Positions 1 through 9,138 of a stretch of 64,000 bases of DNA are shown piece by piece (position 1 is the first letter of the stretch; each line of letters begins with the position of its first letter). The stretch covers positions 124,001-188,000 of the forward strand of contig JAFGUB010000008.1 in assembly GCA_016938735.1 (NCBI GenBank), in the 5' to 3' direction. The translations under genes and the position numbers were made by a program. The stretch comes from Campylobacterales bacterium (GTDB taxonomy: Bacteria > Campylobacterota > Campylobacteria > Campylobacterales > Sulfurimonadaceae). The notes under the pieces were generated by a model. The model was given only the letters and a program-made list of their open reading frames with translations. It was not told the DNA's origin and made no database searches.

Positions 1-1154
1 ACCACACCGCTAAGGTAGTCGGTGTTGGGGATCGAGAGGATGTAGGGGTGATCCGCGTCGGCGCGCAGCAGCTCCAGCACTTCAAGCATCACCCCCTCTT
101 GGGTGCCTACATGTAAGGCCAAAGTGAGCAACTCGCCGATACCTACATGGTGCGAACATGAAAAGAGCGCCACGATCCCCTGATCTTCGAGTATCTTCAC
201 CGCCGAAGCAAGCAAAAAGCCCATCCCCTTCATCGCCCCCTCCACCTCGCGCTTGGTTTTGGCAAAAGGGGGCGGATCGAGCACGATCAGATCATAACGC
301 GTAGCGCTTGCGACCTGAGCCTCCATGAAGTCAAAAGCGTCTGCCTTGGTGATGGTCTGCGGCGCGAAGCCGTTACATGTAAGGTTTTGCGCTACCTGGA
401 CGAGCGCACTGTCGCTCATATCCACAAAATGGACACTCGCCCCTTCGCGCAGGGCGTGCAGCCCAAAACCGCCCGCGTTGCAAAAGCAATCCAGCACGCG
501 CATACCGCCGCGCACATAACCCGAGACGACATGACGGTTGCGGCGCTGATCGAGGTAAAATCCGGTCTTTTGCCCCGCGTGCAGATCCACCTCGAAAGCG
601 ACGCCGCGCTCTTGCATCACCACGCGCTGCGGCACTTCGCCCCAAATCACGCCGCCGGCGCTCTCAAGACCCTCTTTGCGGCGCATCTTGGCATCGGACT
701 TTTCGATGATCCCTTTGGGCTGGGCAACGGCAATAAGCGCATCGATGATCCAAGGGCGCAGGCGCTCCATCCCCAGCGTGTTGATCTGCAAGGAGAGATA
801 ACCGTTGTAATAATCCACCATGAGTCCGGGCAACATATCGGCTTCGGCGTGGACGATGCGGTAAGCATTGCTTTGGCGTGCCAGATCGCTGCGCTTGTGC
901 CATGCGCGCTCTATACGCTGAGCCATAAACGCCGCGTCGATGCTACGCTCCTCAAACGACAAAACGCGTACCGTAATCTCGCTTGCGCCGTTGTAGTAAC
1001 CGATGCCCAAAAATGCGCCGCCGTGAGATTCGATGCGCACCCTATCACCGTCTTGGATCGCCTCGTCGTACGCGGCTATTTCGTTTCGGTAGACCCAACA
1101 AAAACGGCTCTGGAGTTTATGGCTTGAGGCTTTGGTAACGCGAAGGGTATGCAT
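1..1154 (-). CDS. RlmI-like class I SAM-dependent rRNA methyltransferase, C-terminus cut by window edge
   Basis: Translated from an ATG at 1154, the frame stays open to base 1, giving about 384 residues. This is close to the usual 390-400 of the RlmI family, so only a short tail is missing. An N-terminal PUA-like RNA-binding segment (residues 1-70) is followed by a Rossmann methyltransferase with VLDCFCNAGGFGLHAL near residue 220 (SAM binding) and DPPPF near residue 300. The family methylates a cytosine C5 in 23S rRNA; the exact target here is inferred. The gene contains two TACATGTA copies (108, 374), read as LHV and TCN. A third copy sits just upstream, and its trailing AA joins AGAG to form the likely ribosome binding site. 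Confidence 0.85.
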   Translation of the reverse strand, partial: MHTLRVTKASSHKLQSRFCWVYRNEIAAYDEAIQDGDRVRIESHGGAFLGIGYYNGASEITVRVLSFEERSIDAAFMAQRIERAWHKRSDLARQSNAYRIVHAEADMLPGLMVDYYNGYLSLQINTLGMERLRPWIIDALIAVAQPKGIIEKSDAKMRRKEGLESAGGVIWGEVPQRVVMQERGVAFEVDLHAGQKTGFYLDQRRNRHVVSGYVRGGMRVLDCFCNAGGFGLHALREGASVHFVDMSDSALVQVAQNLTCNGFAPQTITKADAFDFMEAQVASATRYDLIVLDPPPFAKTKREVEGAMKGMGFLLASAVKILEDQGIVALFSCSHHVGIGELLTLALHVGTQEGVMLEVLELLRADADHPYILSIPNTDYLSGV

Positions 1155-1162
1155 GGGACTCT

Positions 1163-1172
1163 TTACATGTAA
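1163..1172. repeat. TTACATGTAA palindrome in the 5' leader of the RlmI-like gene
   Basis: A perfect 10-base palindrome lies 9 bases upstream of the start at 1154. Read on the minus strand it runs into AAAGAG, a plausible Shine-Dalgarno sequence. It is a non-coding member of the dispersed TACATGTA family. Confidence 0.9.
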
Positions 1173-1211
1173 GGGATTGCGGTCAAAAAACCGCGTTGAA
1201 AGCATATCAAG

Positions 1212-2354
1212 TTAGGCTTCAAGCGCGTGCAGAATCACGCTAAATTTTGCCCCCTCCTCCTCGTTTTGTACAAAGAGATTGCCTTTACAATGCTCTTCGA
1301 TGATTGTTTTGGACATATAGAGCCCAAGCCCCGATCCCGTGTTGGCTTTGGTGGAAAAATAGGGATCGAAAATCCGCTCCAGATGCTCGGGCGCTATTCC
1401 TCCGGCGTTGTCGCCGATGGAAGCGATAAGGAGATCCTCTACCCGTACCAACTCTACGGTGATGCGCGGCCGCAGCGTAGCGCGTTCCATAAGCGCCTCC
1501 TTGGCATTGCCCAGCAGATTCATAAAGACCTGTGTCAATTCGTTTTCATAGCTCTCGATTGCGCCGTCATCTTGCAGATGACGTACCACTTCAATTCCGT
1601 AATGCTCAAAACTGTCCGTAAAGAAGGAGAGCGCCTTCTCCAGCGCATGACGAAGCCGGAAGTGACTTTTGCCGCGATCAGGCTTGAAAAAACTTCTAAA
1701 ATCATCGATGGTATGCGCCAAATGCTGCATGTAGCCGGCAATCCGCGCCAGCCGCTCTTGCACATACATACCCTCTGCGCTCTCTCTTGCACTGCGGCAG
1801 ATTAGCTCTTTGCTGTGCAGTTTGGTCTGCAAGGTTGCCACGGTAGAAGCGACGGCACCTAGAGGTTGGCGCCACTGATGCGCAATCATCGAAAGCATCT
1901 CACCGGCCTGCGCCAAACGGCTCTGCATCACCATCTGCCGCTCTTGACGCTGCAGACGCAGTTCAAGTGTTTTGCGTCTGGAGATATCACGAACAAGCAG
2001 ACACAACAGGCGATCATCCAGCGGCACCGCCAGACACTCAAACCATATCGCCGCGTCTCCTTCACCGCCGTAGTGCCACTCAAAACGCTTCTGCGCCCCA
2101 AAATGCCAAAAATCCGGCAGCAAGAAATGCTCCCTCCCCTCGTCTCCACCACCAGACGCTCCGAGCAGCAATCCATCAAGTGTCAGACCGATGAGCTCCT
2201 CCTGACGCCGAAACCCAAACATCGAGCACACAGTTGCGTTGGCACTCAGGATACGGTGGTGTTCGAGTAACAACGCACCGTCGTTCAAAGCGGCAAAAAA
2301 ACGCTCCATACAACCTAAACGCAACTCAAGACCGCAGCTCTCGGCGATACTCAT
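1212..2354 (-). CDS. PAS sensor histidine kinase
   Basis: The 380-residue protein has an N-terminal PAS domain (about residues 15-130) and a dimerisation/phosphoacceptor helix with AHQWRQPL near residue 157, where the His is the predicted phosphorylation site. A HATPase_c domain follows, with the N-box MNLLGNAKEAL, then GDNAGGI and GSGLGLYMSK. No membrane segment or signal peptide is evident, so it probably senses inside the cell. Its ATG overlaps the stop of the upstream response regulator gene by four bases (ATGA), so the two are translationally coupled and form a two-component pair. The signal is unknown. Confidence 0.9.
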   Translation of the reverse strand: MSIAESCGLELRLGCMERFFAALNDGALLLEHHRILSANATVCSMFGFRRQEELIGLTLDGLLLGASGGGDEGREHFLLPDFWHFGAQKRFEWHYGGEGDAAIWFECLAVPLDDRLLCLLVRDISRRKTLELRLQRQERQMVMQSRLAQAGEMLSMIAHQWRQPLGAVASTVATLQTKLHSKELICRSARESAEGMYVQERLARIAGYMQHLAHTIDDFRSFFKPDRGKSHFRLRHALEKALSFFTDSFEHYGIEVVRHLQDDGAIESYENELTQVFMNLLGNAKEALMERATLRPRITVELVRVEDLLIASIGDNAGGIAPEHLERIFDPYFSTKANTGSGLGLYMSKTIIEEHCKGNLFVQNEEEGAKFSVILHALEA

Positions 2355-3397
2355 GCAAAAAACTCAATCGGTGCGCTGCGCTGGAGCTCTTCAGGATGCC
2401 AAAAAAGCAAAATCGTGTCGATATCGCTGATGATGGAAACATCGAAAAAGTTGAGCCGTTCCAAATCCGCATCGGGCAACGTGGTCTGCCAGTCGCGCAG
2501 CATGTTCAAAAAGCTCTCAAGAATGATCAGCAACTGCTCTCTTGAGCACTCATCGCTGTTCAAAGGTTCATGCAGCATCGTCTGGGCAAATTCCCCGATC
2601 CGCCCCCCGAGACGCTCAAAAAAGTTGTAATACGCGAGCGTGGAGCCAAAATGCTGCAATAAAACGCCAAACTGTTCCGACAGGCTCTTAAAATCTTGCT
2701 CGCCACGCACATAGGTGCCTAGATGCTCCTCCATCGCATCGATGACCATGCGAAGCTCCTCAAGATCATCGCGGATGAGATAGCGGATCTGCTCTTCATA
2801 GCGTTCGCTTTGTCCATTGGTCTTTACCGATAATTGCGGCGTTACATGTAAGGCCACTTCATACTTCGACAAACGCGCCTGTAGCACACGCATCTCTTTG
2901 CGAAATCGGCGATTTTCGGCACAAAGCGTTACGTTATCTTGCTCCGCTCGTTCAAGATGCATCTGCAGCAGCTTTCGTTCCGTGATCGCTTTGGCAACTC
3001 GATACAGTACCCCGGAAAACGGCTCCAACTGCAGCGGCTTGATGATAAACGAAGCGACGCCAAGCTCAATCGCATCGATCAGATTTTCGACCTCGTTGTG
3101 GGCAGAAAGCACAATAACGCTCTGCTCCTGTCGCAACGCGAGCATCTCTTTGATCATCTCAATTCCGCCTTTACGCGGCATATTCAGATCGGCGACAACC
3201 AGATCGTAATAATGCCCTTCACGTTTGAAATACTCCACAAAACGTGCGATGCCCGCCACGCCGTCGCCGGCTGTATCGACACGCTTAAAATAGTCCTCCA
3301 TCAATTCAGCGGTGCTCAGACGCATGGCCAAATCATCTTCGACATAAAGAATGTTCAAGGTCCGCGTATACTCGCGCAACAGATCGATCTGCATCAC
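2351..3397 (-). CDS. Response regulator with receiver domain and uncharacterised C-terminal region
   Basis: The 348-residue protein starts with a CheY-like receiver: acidic residues in YVEDD near residue 20, phosphoacceptor Asp in VVADLNMP near residue 70, conserved Thr/Ser region IVLSAHNE and Lys in IIKPL near residue 120. A coiled-coil-like stretch and a helical C-terminus follow, with no recognisable DNA-binding or enzymatic domain, so the output is probably protein-protein. It precedes and overlaps its cognate kinase gene. A TACATGTA copy inside (2843) is read as LHV. A TACAAT-type -10 and an AGAGGTGA ribosome binding site precede the ATG. Confidence 0.85.
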   Translation of the reverse strand: MMQIDLLREYTRTLNILYVEDDLAMRLSTAELMEDYFKRVDTAGDGVAGIARFVEYFKREGHYYDLVVADLNMPRKGGIEMIKEMLALRQEQSVIVLSAHNEVENLIDAIELGVASFIIKPLQLEPFSGVLYRVAKAITERKLLQMHLERAEQDNVTLCAENRRFRKEMRVLQARLSKYEVALHVTPQLSVKTNGQSERYEEQIRYLIRDDLEELRMVIDAMEEHLGTYVRGEQDFKSLSEQFGVLLQHFGSTLAYYNFFERLGGRIGEFAQTMLHEPLNSDECSREQLLIILESFLNMLRDWQTTLPDADLERLNFFDVSIISDIDTILLFWHPEELQRSAPIEFFA

Positions 3398-3497
3398 TCA
3401 CCTCTATTATTGTATTTAACACATAAATGTGCCGTAAACATTCTACCACTGAATAATATTATGAGTGTGTAATTATTAGATGATGATTGATTCGGTA

Positions 3498-3516
3498 TCG
3501 GCGGTATGACCGCCGA
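3498..3516 (-). terminator. Candidate hairpin downstream of the chemoreceptor gene
   Basis: TCGGCGGT and ACCGCCGA form an 8-bp GC-rich stem around a 3-base loop, 8 bases past the stop at 3524. There is no run of U after it, so it may be a weak terminator or an mRNA-stabilising hairpin. Confidence 0.45.
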
Positions 3517-3523
3517 CGAGTAA

Positions 3524-5479
3524 TTAGGTTTTAAACTGATTCAGTTTTGCGGTGAGTTCATGCGCCACCTTTTCAAGCTGCGCGGTAAGGGCTTTGATGC
3601 TGCTGAGGCTTTTGTTGTTTTCGGTAGAAATGGCATACATCTGCTGAATGCTGTCGCACACGGTATCGACGCTCTTGGAAACACCGTTGTTTTGCTCCAC
3701 AATTTTAGCGGAGAGATTGGCGCTCTCAAGCATCCGTCCGGCGCTGTACTCGATCTTTTCACGTACCGCAGTGGAGTTCCGCAATAGCGTCTCGACATTG
3801 TCGGAGTTGTGGCTCATTTCGGTGCTGATATCGGAGATCGACTGCACGATGACATTGACAGTCGCGGAGATCTCGGAGAGCGATTTTTGCGTCCGCTCCG
3901 CCAGCTTTCGCACCTCATCGGCCACCACGGCAAAGCCACGTCCGTGCTCTCCCGCGCGCGCCGCTTCGATGGCGGCGTTGAGCGCAAGCAGGTTCGTCTG
4001 ATCGGCGATATCGGAGATGACGTTGAGAATATGCTTGGTCTGCTCCACATCCGATGTGAGGGTGTGCAACTTGGAGGCCAGCCCCAGCTCCACATCGGCG
4101 TTTTGCTGCAGGCTGCTCACCAGCGCGACCAGATCTCCCGTCGCTTCTTGAAGATTCTCATTGGCAGAACCGATCTCGGTTGATGCGTGGTTGGAGAGGT
4201 TGATGGTACTTTCGATGTTCTCTTTGACCATTCGGTTGTTTTTGACGGAGAACTCCACCATCTGATCTTGCTTTTTGATCCCTTCTAGGACCGTATCAAG
4301 GTGCTTTAGCAGCTCTACGGTGCTGCCTAGATTACTCGCAGAAGAGCGCTTGGCGTCGGTGACGATATTTTGTGTTCGCTCGATGAAACGGTTGATGTAG
4401 CGCGCGACAATCCCGATCTCGTCATTGCTCTGAATACCCAGCCGCTGTGTGAGATCACCTTCGCCCTCGGCGATATTGTTCATCTTCTCCTCAAGCTCTA
4501 CCATCGGACGGTTGACGGCAAAGCGCAGGGTGATGATGAGTGCGATGATGATCAATATATCGACCGTCGCCATGATGATGATCTGCGTGATCAGACCCCC
4601 TTTGGCCTGTTTGATCACTTTCTCGACCTCGCTGATCGGTTTGGCAATCACAACAGTGCCAATCTGCTTGCTTGTAAAGTCACTAATGGGGAGCGAAATA
4701 GCGTAATAACTCTCACTTTTGAAGCCTCCCTCGACGCCGAAGGGCTCAAAATGTTCCGACTCTTTAAACAGGTTCATATTGCACTAGCCCTGCTTTAAGC
4801 ACAAGACGTCGCGGCTGTTTTTGGGTGCCCCGGCTAACTCTGCCGCATTATGCAAAAAGTTTGGCTCCATCAACACCAATACATCAGCACCCATCTGCTC
4901 TTTAGCCGATTTGACGATCGAGCTGTAGCCTTGAATAAACTCTACCGATCCAAGATACTCGCCCTTATCGACAACGGGTGCAAGGCCGCGAATCACCATT
5001 CCGGCCACACCGACTTCAACCGCGCTGAGCGGTTTTTTGGTGCGCTTGACCTCCAAAATCGTGTCACGAAAGCCGCTCAGGTCATCACCATACTTTGCGG
5101 GGTTCCAGTGACGCAGAAAGCTTTTAACCTCTTTATCATGGACATGAACCTTAATATTTTGATAGTTGGTATGTGCTTTGAAATCCTCCGTAACATTTTT
5201 GAGTGCTGCGATGGCAGTGCTGCGTTCACCACTGCGCAGTGCCTCGATAATAGCGTTGTTTTGCGCAATACTAATGGCGTTGGTCAGTCCGACGCTGTAT
5301 TTCGACTCAAGCTGATTTTCGAGATAGATCTTTAGATTATCGCCGAACTCTTCATAGGTGTTTTTCTCAATCTCCCGCAGTGAAAACGAGGAGCTAATGA
5401 GCACCAATGTTAACCCAACGATGATCGCGATCACCAGCGGAATGTGTATCTTCTTACCGATAGTCATGTTCGAGAACAT
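3524..5479 (-). pseudogene. Transmembrane methyl-accepting chemotaxis protein interrupted by one in-frame TAG
   Basis: One frame of 652 codons encodes a complete chemoreceptor except for a TAG at 4784-4786. The first part begins MFSNMTIGKK at 5479, after AAGGAG. It has a transmembrane helix (residues 10-30) and a periplasmic Cache-type domain ending DVLCLKQG. After the TAG the same frame continues CNMNLFKES and finishes the sensor domain, a second membrane helix, a HAMP ([12 protein letters not shown]) and a signalling hairpin with [19 protein letters not shown] and [18 protein letters not shown]. The total is normal for a receptor. It may be a nonsense mutant, a read-through gene or a sequence error; an ATG three codons past the TAG could restart a sensorless fragment. 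Confidence 0.85.
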
Positions 5480-5509
5480 CTCTTCTCCTTTTGTTGGACC
5501 CTTGACACG

Positions 5510-5515
5510 ATTATA
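5510..5515 (-). promoter_or_regulatory. TATAAT -10 box of the interrupted chemoreceptor gene
   Basis: A perfect TATAAT on the minus strand lies about 31 bases upstream of the ATG at 5479. No clear -35 element is seen, which is common for sigma-70 promoters in Campylobacterota. Confidence 0.6.
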
Positions 5516-5602
5516 ACACGCGGTTTGGGCAAAACATTGCATGATTTGCCGCAACAAACAGGCTATTATGTCACATTATCACCGTTCACTCTAGGAGGTT
5601 TC

Positions 5603-6301
5603 ATGCAGTTTCGCTCCGCACTCATCTTGGCTATTGCTTTGGTAGCTGGATTCTACTTAATCGCCCAAAGCATCATCCGCTTTAAAACGCTCGAACGTAC
5701 CGTCAGCGTCAAGGGTCTGGCCGAAAAAGAGGTCAATGCCGACGTGGTTTTGTGGCCCATCACCTACCAACGCTCCCAAAACGACCTGATCACCCTCTAT
5801 GCCCAACTTGAGTCCGATCGCAATCAGATCAGCGATTTTCTGCTCAAAGCGGGTTTTCGTCACGAAGAACTCAGCGTATCGGCTCCAGCAGTGACCGATA
5901 AACTGGCGCAGGATTACGGCAGCGGCGAGCGGATCAAATACCGTTACAACGCATCTCAGACCCTTACCATCTACACAGCCAACATCGATCTGGCGCGTCG
6001 CTGCATGACCCAAATCGCCGAACTGGGCAAAGAGGGGATCACCTTTATGCAGTACAACTACGAAAACCGTACGGAATTTATCTTTACCAAGCTTAACGAG
6101 ATCAAACCCGACATGATCCGGGAAGCCACGCGAAACGCCCGAAGCGCCGCGCAGCAGTTCGCCTCCGATTCGCAAAGCACACTCGGAAAGATCAAAAGCG
6201 CCCAGCAAGGACAGTTCAGCATAACCCCGCGCGACAGCAACACGCCGCACATTATGAAGGTGCGCATCGTCTCCACCGTGGAGTACTACCTAGACGACTG
6301 A
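5603..6301 (+). CDS. SIMPL (DUF541) domain periplasmic protein
   Basis: The 232-residue protein starts at an ATG preceded by a strong AGGAGG. A longer frame opens at 5444, but its extra codons look non-coding and overlap the divergent receptor promoter. One N-terminal membrane anchor (residues 4-22) is followed by a SIMPL domain: VSVKGLAEKEVNADVVLWPI at the start, then a long alternating strand/helix region. Members are periplasmic or membrane-anchored and their biochemical role is poorly defined, often linked to stress. It appears monocistronic, transcribed away from the chemoreceptor. Confidence 0.85.
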   Translation: MQFRSALILAIALVAGFYLIAQSIIRFKTLERTVSVKGLAEKEVNADVVLWPITYQRSQNDLITLYAQLESDRNQISDFLLKAGFRHEELSVSAPAVTDKLAQDYGSGERIKYRYNASQTLTIYTANIDLARRCMTQIAELGKEGITFMQYNYENRTEFIFTKLNEIKPDMIREATRNARSAAQQFASDSQSTLGKIKSAQQGQFSITPRDSNTPHIMKVRIVSTVEYYLDD

Positions 6302-6304
6302 GCC

Positions 6305-6314
6305 TTACATGTAA
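6305..6314. repeat. TTACATGTAA palindrome between the SIMPL and HD-GYP genes
   Basis: A perfect palindrome starts four bases after the SIMPL stop codon, in the context GCCTTACATGTAACG. It is one of the non-coding members of the dispersed family. A TACAAT-like -10 for the next gene lies about 35 bases further on. Confidence 0.9.
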
Positions 6315-6380
6315 CGATTAAGATATATTCTATAACATTGGATGTGCTACAATCAACCAATATGATTTAGGCGGCACACC

Positions 6381-8282
6381 ATGCTCTCCGCAATAAAGCG
6401 CAATAATCTGCGCCATATCGTGCTGATTCTCTTTGTGGTGCTCTCCATTTGGACGCTTTTTACCTATCTCATCGGAAAAAGCGTCATCGATCAACAAGCT
6501 AACGACGCCTATCTGATCAACATCAGCGGCAAACAGCGGATGCTCTCGCAACGCACAGCGCTCTTGGCCCAGCGCCTGCACACAACGGCACAAGCGGACC
6601 TGCGCCGCTCTTTGAATCAAGCGCTTGAACTTTTTGAACAAAATCACCGTTATTTAATGAATGCAGTCGACACATCGGAGTTACGTACGCTCTATCACAA
6701 GGATGGCCTTGATACCAAAGTGCAAGCCTATCTGGAGCTTCACCGGCGTTACATGTACACCCCGTCTGCGCCGCTGATCGAAGAGATACTCGATACCTCA
6801 AACACCCTTTTGCCGGTGCTCGACCAAGCGGTCGGTCTCTTTGAGCAATCAAGCCGCCAAAAACTTTCCAAGCTGAGCCGCTACAGGCTGCTGATCTACT
6901 CAGGCAGCTTTATGACCCTGCTCTTTGGCCTTGTCGTGATGCTGCGTGAACTCAACACACCCGATCACACCTACAACCTCAGCCAGGACGAAACACTGCG
7001 CCGCCTTTTTAGAGAGCGGCGCAACTTCTATTTTCAGGGGCTCTGGATCGTCTTGATCTATCTGCTGATCTCCGGCGCTTGGATCTACTTTTCCGATGCG
7101 CTGCTGCTGCATCTGGTCGCCAGCGTCGAAGAGCTTCATACCTTACAAACCATCAAGGGCCTGCTCTTCGTACTTGCCTCCTCTTTGCTGCTGGCACTGC
7201 TCATTATTCTGTTTGTCAAGCGCATCATCGGATACATCGATCTGATCATCAAAAGCAGCGAAACCTCTAAAGCCTTGCAAGCAGAGAAGCTACGCGACTA
7301 CCAAGCTACCCTCGAAGCCCTCTCAAGCCTCATCGACTCACGCGACAGCTACACGGCAGGACACAGCCAGTGCGTCGCCCGCTATTCCCAAATAATCGCC
7401 CAGGAAATGGGAGTGTCTCAAAGTGATCAAGATCTGATATGGCGCGCGGGATTGCTACACGATATCGGCAAAATCGCCATTCCCGACTCCATTTTGCTCA
7501 AGCCAGGCAGCCTCAGCGGTGAAGAGTACACCATCATCAAGGAGCACGCCCGTATCGGCGCAGAGATTTTGCGCATGATCCCCGGTAGTGAAGCGTTGGA
7601 TCAGATCGTGCTGTGCCACCACGAACGCCATGACGGTTCGGGTTATCCCAATCATCTTGCGGGCGAATCAATCCCTTTACCGGCGCGGATCATGTGCGTG
7701 GCCGACTCTTTTGATGCAATGACGACCACCCGCATCTACCGCCGGTCTAAAAGCGTCGCCGAGGCACTTGAAGAGCTTAAAAGCTTGCGGGGCAAACACT
7801 ATCATCCCGATGTGGTGGATGCCGCGATGATAGCGCTTCAAGCAATCTCGATTGACACCACGATTTCACAATTACCCAAAGATGTGATCGAAAATGAGCG
7901 GATGTCGTACTACCTCAAAGACCAACTCACCGGAGCCCAAAACGAACACTTTATCGAGCTGCTGATGGCTAAGAACACCTTGCATCTCTACCACTACGCC
8001 CTCTCAATCGGGCTTGCAAATTTCAACCACTACAACCAAAGCCACGGCTGGAAGGCGGGAGATCGAATGCTGCAGCGGATCGTCGCACATCTGCACACCC
8101 TTGCCCCCAATGCCTTACTGATTCGTTACCATGGAGACTCCTTTATCCTGCTGTCCCTTGAGACTCTTGACACCGAAGCCCTGCTTCAGGGCTTAAACGA
8201 ACTGATCGCACCCGAAGCGATCCATATTCGCTCTCGATCTATCAACGTGCAAGAGATTCCAAGTGTCATTGAGGGAATCTAG
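6381..8282 (+). CDS. Membrane HD-GYP c-di-GMP phosphodiesterase with PilJ-like sensor and degenerate GGDEF tail
   Basis: The 633-residue protein has membrane helices near residues 13-35, 170-190, 222-240 and 255-275. Its periplasmic segment carries NISGKQRMLSQRTALLAQRL, as in PilJ/NarX-type sensors. The HD-GYP domain (about residues 310-480) is intact: LLHDIGKIAIP and HHERHDGSGYP. HD-GYP enzymes hydrolyse c-di-GMP to GMP. A C-terminal GGDEF-like region (about 515-633) has only GDSF at its signature and is short, so it is probably not a cyclase. The gene ends in TAG and overlaps the convergent radical SAM gene by 17 bases. One TACATGTA (6750) is read as YMY. Confidence 0.9.
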   Translation: MLSAIKRNNLRHIVLILFVVLSIWTLFTYLIGKSVIDQQANDAYLINISGKQRMLSQRTALLAQRLHTTAQADLRRSLNQALELFEQNHRYLMNAVDTSELRTLYHKDGLDTKVQAYLELHRRYMYTPSAPLIEEILDTSNTLLPVLDQAVGLFEQSSRQKLSKLSRYRLLIYSGSFMTLLFGLVVMLRELNTPDHTYNLSQDETLRRLFRERRNFYFQGLWIVLIYLLISGAWIYFSDALLLHLVASVEELHTLQTIKGLLFVLASSLLLALLIILFVKRIIGYIDLIIKSSETSKALQAEKLRDYQATLEALSSLIDSRDSYTAGHSQCVARYSQIIAQEMGVSQSDQDLIWRAGLLHDIGKIAIPDSILLKPGSLSGEEYTIIKEHARIGAEILRMIPGSEALDQIVLCHHERHDGSGYPNHLAGESIPLPARIMCVADSFDAMTTTRIYRRSKSVAEALEELKSLRGKHYHPDVVDAAMIALQAISIDTTISQLPKDVIENERMSYYLKDQLTGAQNEHFIELLMAKNTLHLYHYALSIGLANFNHYNQSHGWKAGDRMLQRIVAHLHTLAPNALLIRYHGDSFILLSLETLDTEALLQGLNELIAPEAIHIRSRSINVQEIPSVIEGI

Positions 8283-9138
8283 GTTTCAGCCCAAAACGCT
8301 CTTTATAACCGCAGCTTTGGCATAGCGCTTCAACTGCCCTACCCTCTTTAAATCCCTGTACAATCGCCTGTGCACGCGGTGTTTGCAAAATCGCCTCCAG
8401 AGTCGCATCCGCAAGTGAGCCCAGCGTCATCACTCCGTCTTTATCCAGACAACACGGCACCACCCGACCATCGGCCAACACTCCGATCTGCTTTGAAAGG
8501 CCATGGCAGGTGCCATCGCTTCGGCGCTCTAAGGCTAGATCGGGCCATTCGAAGTAGCGGTCATAATGGAGCAGCACATGGCGTGAGAGCCTCAGCGATC
8601 CACCTGTATCAAGCGTACATGTAAAGGCTTTTTCAAGATAATCAATCACCCTCTCATTAAACGCCGCTTCACTCCCCATATCATCCAGGTTCCAGAGCCG
8701 AAGATTGATAAAACTCTCGCCACCTTGATCAATCTTGGCACGGCAAATCTCTATGATCGGCTCCATGTAGTGTTCAAAAGAGTCTCTGGGCGGATTTTTA
8801 TTGAAGCTGTTGAGCGAAAAGTTAAGCTGACGGATCACACTATGCGTCAGTGTGCCAACGCTGTGACGGCGGGTATAAAAACCGCTGGTGGTGAGCATTA
8901 CGCGCATCTCATACGCGCCACACAGATCAAGATAGTCGTGCAGATGACCCAGCGTCAGCGGATCACCCACTACATGTAAGGCCACTTCGCGCGTGTAGGG
9001 GCGCAGCTGCTCCAGCACCCGTTCAAAGAGCGCCAGCGGCATCGTTAGCGGCGGCAGTGTCTTGGGCGGACAGAAGCTACATGTAAGGCCGCAGACGTTC
9101 GTGATCTCGACATAGGCGCGCACAAAATGCGCACTCAC
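8266..9138 (-). CDS. Radical SAM/SPASM-like protein
   Basis: The 290-residue protein has the radical SAM cluster motif CGLTCSFC (CX3CX2C) at residues 15-22 and a C-terminal cysteine group (PCCLDKDG, then CQSCGYK), as in SPASM domains that hold extra iron-sulphur clusters. The substrate cannot be inferred; no obvious peptide substrate gene is adjacent. Its ATG overlaps the stop of the GGDEF-EAL gene by four bases, placing it last in that operon. Three TACATGTA copies (8616, 8971, 9078) lie inside. The one at 9078 encodes the Thr-Cys of the cluster motif, so the repeat supplies a catalytic residue. Confidence 0.85.
   Translation of the reverse strand: MSAHFVRAYVEITNVCGLTCSFCPPKTLPPLTMPLALFERVLEQLRPYTREVALHVVGDPLTLGHLHDYLDLCGAYEMRVMLTTSGFYTRRHSVGTLTHSVIRQLNFSLNSFNKNPPRDSFEHYMEPIIEICRAKIDQGGESFINLRLWNLDDMGSEAAFNERVIDYLEKAFTCTLDTGGSLRLSRHVLLHYDRYFEWPDLALERRSDGTCHGLSKQIGVLADGRVVPCCLDKDGVMTLGSLADATLEAILQTPRAQAIVQGFKEGRAVEALCQSCGYKERFGLKPRFPQ

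Noticed and set aside
387-1127. Long plus-strand open frame opposite the RlmI-like gene
   Set aside because: The minus-strand frame across the same bases encodes a clear methyltransferase with PUA and SAM motifs; the plus frame shows no recognisable domain.
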